Source: Taxillus chinensis
Lineage: Eukaryota > Streptophyta > Magnoliopsida > Santalales > Loranthaceae
Assembly (NCBI GenBank): GCA_023512835.1
Contig: CM042088.1
Coordinates: forward strand, 35,543,664 to 35,607,663
DNA: 64,000 bases
Direction of reading: 5' to 3'
Shown in pieces: positions 62,161 through 64,000 of the stretch. How positions within the stretch are numbered: the stretch's first letter is position 1; every line of letters begins with the position of its first letter. A program made the position numbers and the translations under genes. The notes under the pieces are model-generated. The model saw only the letters and a program-made list of their open reading frames with translations. It was not told where the DNA came from and did not search any database.

Positions 62161-63545
62161 TGGAGTTTCGAGGCAGGGGTTCTAGGGAGCTCTTTGGGGC
62201 TATGCCTTTTTGTGTTATTCCTATTATTTTTTAACCCAAATTTCATGTATAAATCAAATCCTTATGCCTTTTTCAAGGTATGGAATTTTGTTGTTTATTT
62301 GACATAAAATGTTATGTAGTATGGATACGAGCATGCGTTTCGAACCTCATGACGTTTGGGGGCTTGATTTGTGGTGTTTTGTTAATTTGCTTGGCTGGTC
62401 AACCTAGTTCCCATATAGGGCTGGTTGGGAGCCAAGGTCCTTTACATGGCTAGTTAATAGCGGAAGGTCCCACAAGTGGCTGCTTTTCATGTTATGTTCC
62501 CACTATAACGGGCAAGCAGTACGAGCCTTGCACTGTGCTGATCAGTTGAGTTGTGAACTATTTGTGTGACTTGATGGTGTGGATCTTGTGTGTTTATGCT
62601 TTCATTAGTATTGCATAGTACCCTATTGTGTGGGCATCGTTGTGTGTATTTATGTTTTCATTGGTATTACATAAGACATTATGGACATTGTTGTGTGGTT
62701 ATGCATTTATCGACACTTGTATACATGAGCAAGTGTATTGTAGGTCACCTACGAGCATTTGTGCTCACCCTATGTTGTTATCTTGACTTTGAGGTTCATG
62801 CAAGAGGTAGTCATGGGGTTTCCAGTCGAGCAGATCGTGAAGACCGGGCCTCATTGATGTATGTGACTATGTCTATTTTGATTGTTTTGTATCTCTATTG
62901 TATTTTTCTTCCTATACATGGGTCCATGGTTATTGTCTTGAGTGATACATGATGTGTATGATGTGTTATGATGATATTTCACTTAGTTGTATGGTTTTGG
63001 GAGTATACATGAATTACCTTTGTTGTATAATTATACAGGTGCATTTAGGTAGCACCTGCAGTATGCCTCTTTCAGTGCTAGTCACCAACCTTTTGCCCTA
63101 GGGTGTGAGTAGGGGGTAGTCACGTGCCCGGTTCTGGGTCTCCTGGAGTTGGGGGCGTGACACGGGTCACGGCGGATATGGCCAAGATTGCCACCTCTAT
63201 TTCTAACAGTTGAGGCATATGGAACCTTAGCCATGTAGTATTTTTCTTTATCTGTCTTTGGATATTATTCCTTTGATAACTTAAAGTAATTAGGTAGAGG
63301 TATTCTTGTTGGCTTGGCATTATTCATGTTAAACCCATGCAAGATATTGTGAATATATTTTTTAAAAAATAATTGAAAGGTACCTTTCTGTCTATTTTTG
63401 CTAATTCTCATTCTAAGTATTTACTTTGTTGCACTCAAGTCTTTCATCTCAAATTCACTTGCAACTGTCTCTTCAACTTGTTAATCTCATCTACATTTGC
63501 TCTTTTTATTAGCATATCATCAACATAAAGTAGTAAAAAATGAAA

Positions 63546-64000
63546 TTAGAATTAACTTTTATTAGAGTAACAATAATGGTCAGCATTGCATCTCAAGTAG
63601 TCATTATTCTACATAAAAGCATCAAATTTCTTTAACTTAAAACCATTTAAGCTTATAAATGGTTTTAGCTGATAAGTTAAAATAATGATTTTAACTGATC
63701 ATGTTTTAAAATCATCCCTCACCCTCGTTGAAGCAGGATAACTCGTCTCGCATAATGGGAATAGGACGAAAAATGAACGAGGTAACAAAGTGAATAATAG
63801 TTGTTTACCCCTAATACTTGTGAATAAAGCCTTTTATTAAAGTAATAATAATATAATATAATATAATTTAAAGCTACTTGAGCTCAAATTTGAGTTTATC
63901 ATTGGATTTTGAATCAAATATGCTTAAATTCAAACTCACACCAAATTCATATTTTATTGAGTTTGAGTTTTACTCATACTCATTAGCCATGTTCAAGTAA
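63546..64000. other. AT-rich end of the window, no gene
   Basis: Probably continues the decayed copia RT for a short distance. Bases 63690-63760 resemble 38250-38310 (shared TTTTAAAATC and CTCGTCTCGCATAA), marking a dispersed repeat. Confidence 0.4.

Larger units (their letters stand above)
61215..63162 (+). repeat. Solo LTR of the TGTAGAGACTCG family (1948 bp)
   Basis: Begins TGTAGAGACTCGTGTTTGGG and ends GGGGGCGTGACA. There is no PBS or coding region on either side, so it is a solo LTR. Flanks TCGGT and CGGGT are similar but not identical. It shares the order of motifs with 53729-57355 and 21392-21745. It contains a GA/GGGA tract at 61460-61499 and an ACATTCGAAT array at 61855-62160. Confidence 0.78.
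60988..63199. mobile_element. Second hAT element of the same type, split by a solo LTR
   Basis: Starts TAAGGATGGTAG and ends, inverted, TAGAGGTGGCAA, degenerate forms of TAGGGATGGCAA. Flanks CTTCCAAT and TTTCTAAC are each close to the CTTCCAAC expected from the interrupted copia frame. Excluding the LTR at 61215-63162 the element is only about 264 bp. It sits about 250 bases from the other copy. Confidence 0.72.
59998..63545 (-). pseudogene. Decayed copia pol (RT and RNase H) split by two transposons
   Basis: Three minus-strand pieces in order. 63545-63208: LLLYVDDMLIKRANVDEINK, then KEKYYMAKVPYAS, reverse transcriptase around the YVDD box. 60987-60748: GSLMYVMVCT, FMSNPRKQY, RYLRYITNK, the RNase H connection. 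60358-59998: EYIVVTDASKEFIW, CDSQ-like, AINLAKNSAFYSRTKHIGL, DMLTKSVPMERIRE, the end of RNase H. Many stops and shifts; long dead. The gaps are exactly the two hAT-type insertions. Confidence 0.85.

Overview
This window is a stretch of plant nuclear DNA, most likely from a dicot. It has two spliced protein genes with GT-AG introns. The rest is a dense, nested landscape of plant transposable elements: Ty1/copia, Ty3/gypsy of the Tat/Ogre type, TRIMs, MULE, hAT, PIF/Harbinger-like MITEs and a LINE trace. I see no bacterial operons, CRISPR arrays, rRNA or tRNA genes.

Layout. 1-12813 is a nearly complete Ty1/copia element on the minus strand. It has both LTRs (the left one cut by the window edge), a PBS, a PPT, a decayed gag-pol and an extra 3' reading frame, an arrangement like that of Sireviruses. 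12814-20717 is a decayed Ty3/gypsy element of Tat/Ogre type on the plus strand: LTR end, PBS, gag, and a long non-coding part full of tandem repeats. A 471-bp TRIM with a perfect 5-bp target duplication (20723-21193) ends this block. 21194-24060 holds a truncated gypsy-type LTR and AT-rich DNA without a recognisable gene.

24800-36976 is the main host gene: eight coding exons encoding about 1258 residues of the plant 'stress response protein NST1-like' family. Its large introns 3 and 6 carry a PIF/Harbinger-like MITE, a hAT-like MITE, a LINE fragment and a tandem duplication. Intron 6 appears to use a GC donor. 37500-44700 is AT-rich and contains a dead MULE transposase (with a 180-bp MITE inserted cleanly in it), a 1200-bp TTA-flanked transposon carrying pieces of a C2H2 zinc-finger gene, and a hAT MITE. 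45060-46416 (minus) is a two-exon gene for an organelle-targeted methyltransferase-like protein of 283 residues.

46417-64000 has no host gene that I can support. It holds a hAT-like element (48822-50047), a cluster of related LTRs (53729-58701 and 61215-63162), a second TRIM nested in the first of these, and a decayed copia pol on the minus strand (59998-63545). That pol is interrupted twice by hAT elements of the same terminal-repeat type; one of these is itself interrupted by a solo LTR.

No exotic new system is evident. The items most worth a second look are the zinc-finger-carrying transposon at 42419-43618, the nested insertions at 59998-63545, the copia element's accessory frame and repeated polypurine motifs, and the two TRIMs. 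All coordinates and motif calls were read by eye; identity figures are rough counts.
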